Shown: positions 6,019 through 7,442 of the stretch, piece by piece
Layout of the letters: each line of letters begins with the position of its first letter
Position numbering within the stretch: position 1 is the stretch's first letter
From: an uncultured Chromatiaceae bacterium
GTDB taxonomy: Bacteria > Pseudomonadota > Gammaproteobacteria > Enterobacterales > Alteromonadaceae
Direction: 5' to 3'
Assembly (NCBI GenBank): GCA_946482615.1
Contig: CAMLSF010000173.1
Span: 1-7,442, forward strand
Length of the DNA stretch: 7,442 bases
Notes under the pieces: model-generated
What the model saw: the letters and a program-made list of their open reading frames with translations, nothing else
Told to the model about the DNA's origin: nothing
The model's database searches: none
Made by a program: the position numbers and the translations under genes

Positions 6019-6043
6019 TTTTGATTTGTTCCGCGGATTTGTT

Positions 6044-6610
6044 ATGGCCTTAAAGGCAACCATTTTTAAAGCTAGCCTTGCTGTGGCCGACATGTCGCGC
6101 CATCATTATCAGGATTACAACCTGACCTTAGCCCAGCACCCTTCTGAAACCACAGAACGTATGATGTTAAGACTGCTGGCCTTTGCTTTGTGTGCTCACG
6201 AAGATTTAACCTTCGGTAAAGGCATTTCCGATGACGATGAAGCGGCGTTGTATCGTCAAAACCTGACCGGTGATTACCAGCTCTGGATTGAACTGGGTTT
6301 ACCGGAAGAAAAACGCTTACGCCGAGCCAGTCATAAAACAGAACAGCTGTTATTGCTGGCCTATGGCGGAACTGCAGTGGACAGATGGTACAACGCTGAG
6401 CAAAAAGCCTTAACTCAGTTAAAAAACCTGACCATAGTGGCAGTTTCCCCTGCGGATACCGCAGAGCTGGCCAAATTATGCGACCGCACCATGCAGTTAC
6501 AATGCACTATCAATGAAGGCCAGATCTGGTTTGGTAATGCGGCCCACAGCGTGCAGGTGCAACTACACTTTATTCAACAGTCAACCCCAGCCTTGCTGGC
6601 ATCGGAGTAA
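6044..6610 (+). CDS. yaeQ: YaeQ family protein (PD-(D/E)XK-like fold)
   Basis: This 188-residue cytosolic YaeQ protein (E. coli about 181) belongs to a family whose structures show a PD-(D/E)XK nuclease-like fold; no activity or biological role is settled. Family blocks are complete: MALKATIFKASL at the start, LTLAQHPSETTERMMLRLLAF (27-47), the GKGISDDDEAALY region (58-70), LWIELGLPEEKRLRRAS (80-96), and CDRTMQLQCTINEGQIWF near the end. The acidic cluster at 63-66, E83 and the nearby Lys/Arg residues are the likely counterparts of the nuclease-fold active site (inference). ATG 6044 matches the invariant family N-terminus and has GCGGA 6 nt upstream, so I reject the in-frame TTG at 6026. Its stop lies 4 nt before the cvfB-like gene, implying co-transcription. 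Confidence 0.95.
   Translation: MALKATIFKASLAVADMSRHHYQDYNLTLAQHPSETTERMMLRLLAFALCAHEDLTFGKGISDDDEAALYRQNLTGDYQLWIELGLPEEKRLRRASHKTEQLLLLAYGGTAVDRWYNAEQKALTQLKNLTIVAVSPADTAELAKLCDRTMQLQCTINEGQIWFGNAAHSVQVQLHFIQQSTPALLASE
6604..6607 (+). promoter_or_regulatory. Shine-Dalgarno site for the CvfB-like gene
   Basis: GGAG inside the last yaeQ codons sits 7 nt before ATG 6615. It confirms the downstream start and a two-gene transcript. Confidence 0.65.
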
Positions 6611-6614
6611 TCAC

Positions 6615-7442
6615 ATGACCCAACTGGCTTTAGGCAAACTGAACAAACTGGCGGTAAAAAAGCAGGTCGAATTTGGTGTCTACCTCGATGGCTTAAGCTG
6701 GGGCGATATTTTATTGCCTAAACGTTATGTGCCAGCCGGTGCCGACATTGGCACAGTGCTGGAGGTGTTTTTATATCTGGATTCCGAAGATCAGCTGATC
6801 GCCACCACAGAAAAACCTTATGTGATGGTAGGTCAGGTGGCACAGCTCAAAGCTGTGGCTGTGACCAAGGTGGGTGCCTTTTTAAACTGGGGTCTGAAAA
6901 AAGATTTGCTGGTGCCTTTTAGCGAACAGCAAATTCCGATGCAGCAGGATAAATACTATCTGGTGTACTGTTATGTCGATAAAAGTAACCGTATTGTCGC
7001 CTCGGCCAAACTGGACAGATACATAGGCAAAGACACCCCGGCTTATCAGGCTGGCGATGAAGTACAGTTTTATGTCGCCTCGCAGACTGACCTGGGCTAC
7101 AAAGTGGTAGTGGATCACCAACACTGGGGTTTGTTGTATAAAAATCAGGTATTTAAACCACTGCGTATCGGCTACAAAGGCACAGCTTATGTGCAGAAAG
7201 TACGGGACGATTTACGCATCGATTTACTGCTGGATAAACCAGGTTATGCAAAAACCCAGGCCTTTACCGATGTGATTTTAGAGCGGTTAAAACACAAAGG
7301 TGGCAGCTTGCCTTTGTCGGATAAAAGCAGCCCGGAACAAATTTACGGTGAATTTGGTGTCAGCAAAAAAGTATTTAAAGCCGCCATTGGTGCTTTATAC
7401 AAAGCAGGCCAGATTGTGATTGAAGCAGAGGCTATCCGCTTA
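6615..7442 (+). CDS. CvfB/YitL-family S1 RNA-binding protein (3' end cut off by window)
   Basis: A frame open from ATG 6615 to the right edge gives 276 residues; the family is usually about 280, so the stop should lie only a few codons beyond. The architecture fits CvfB: three tandem S1-type OB domains at about 3-64, 70-133 and 145-206, then a winged-helix domain at about 214-276. Family landmarks are FGVYLDG (20-26), VGAFLNWGLKKDLLVPFSEQ (86-105), Y119-V121 leading into ASAKLDRYI (129-137), and the recognition-helix region FGVSKKVFKAAIGALYKAG (247-265). CvfB proteins bind RNA; in Staphylococcus the family member affects virulence-factor expression. The role in Gram-negative bacteria is not established. 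It follows yaeQ by 4 nt with its own GGAG site, so the two probably form an operon. Confidence 0.92.
   Translation, partial: MTQLALGKLNKLAVKKQVEFGVYLDGLSWGDILLPKRYVPAGADIGTVLEVFLYLDSEDQLIATTEKPYVMVGQVAQLKAVAVTKVGAFLNWGLKKDLLVPFSEQQIPMQQDKYYLVYCYVDKSNRIVASAKLDRYIGKDTPAYQAGDEVQFYVASQTDLGYKVVVDHQHWGLLYKNQVFKPLRIGYKGTAYVQKVRDDLRIDLLLDKPGYAKTQAFTDVILERLKHKGGSLPLSDKSSPEQIYGEFGVSKKVFKAAIGALYKAGQIVIEAEAIRL

Noticed and set aside
6026..6043. TTG start adding six residues to YaeQ
   Set aside because: The family begins MALKAT at ATG 6044, which has its own GCGGA at correct spacing.
6882..7124. 80-residue minus-strand ORF
   Set aside because: It lies wholly inside the well-supported CvfB-like gene and shows no start signal or family features.

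Overview
The window is a compact stretch of gammaproteobacterial chromosome with almost no non-coding DNA. It matches known gammaproteobacterial gene neighbourhoods in two places: the ArsC/YffB-dapE-small membrane protein order, and yejK divergent from yejL-yejM. Gene content, moderate GC and protein style suggest an Alteromonadales/Chromatiales-type organism such as Rheinheimera or a relative. That placement is inferred from memory of protein families and was not searched. I see no phage, transposon, CRISPR or RNA-gene signature.

Positions 1-2388 (+ strand) hold one tightly packed operon: the end of an ArsC/Spx-like YffB reductase, dapE (succinyl-diaminopimelate desuccinylase), an M15-family zinc carboxypeptidase without a signal peptide, and a small single-pass membrane protein. 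The first three are joined by ATGA stop/start overlaps. The set combines diaminopimelate synthesis with a predicted peptidoglycan-stem-peptide carboxypeptidase.

Positions 2392-5235 hold yejK (nucleoid-associated protein, - strand), diverging from yejL and yejM. YejM (PbgA/LapC) is the inner-membrane protein that adjusts LpxC turnover, and so LPS synthesis, in enterobacteria. The copy here keeps the five-helix membrane part but has a clearly shortened and diverged periplasmic domain. The paired arginines of the E. coli lipid-A-binding segment are replaced by Asn-Thr. This is the most interesting feature of the window.

A perfect 15-bp-stem bidirectional terminator (5246-5279) separates yejM from a convergent unrecognised 99-residue gene (5281-5580, - strand). 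That gene diverges from a DUF2061 membrane protein (5754-5954). The 173-bp gap between them carries a mirrored pair of promoter-like motifs. The window ends with yaeQ and a nearly complete cvfB-like S1/winged-helix RNA-binding gene, whose stop codon must lie just past the right edge.

Overall these are mostly housekeeping genes. I do not see a clear new multi-gene system. The points worth following are the eroded YejM, the cytoplasm-predicted M15 peptidase coupled to dapE, the orphan 99-residue gene and the mirrored intergenic motifs.
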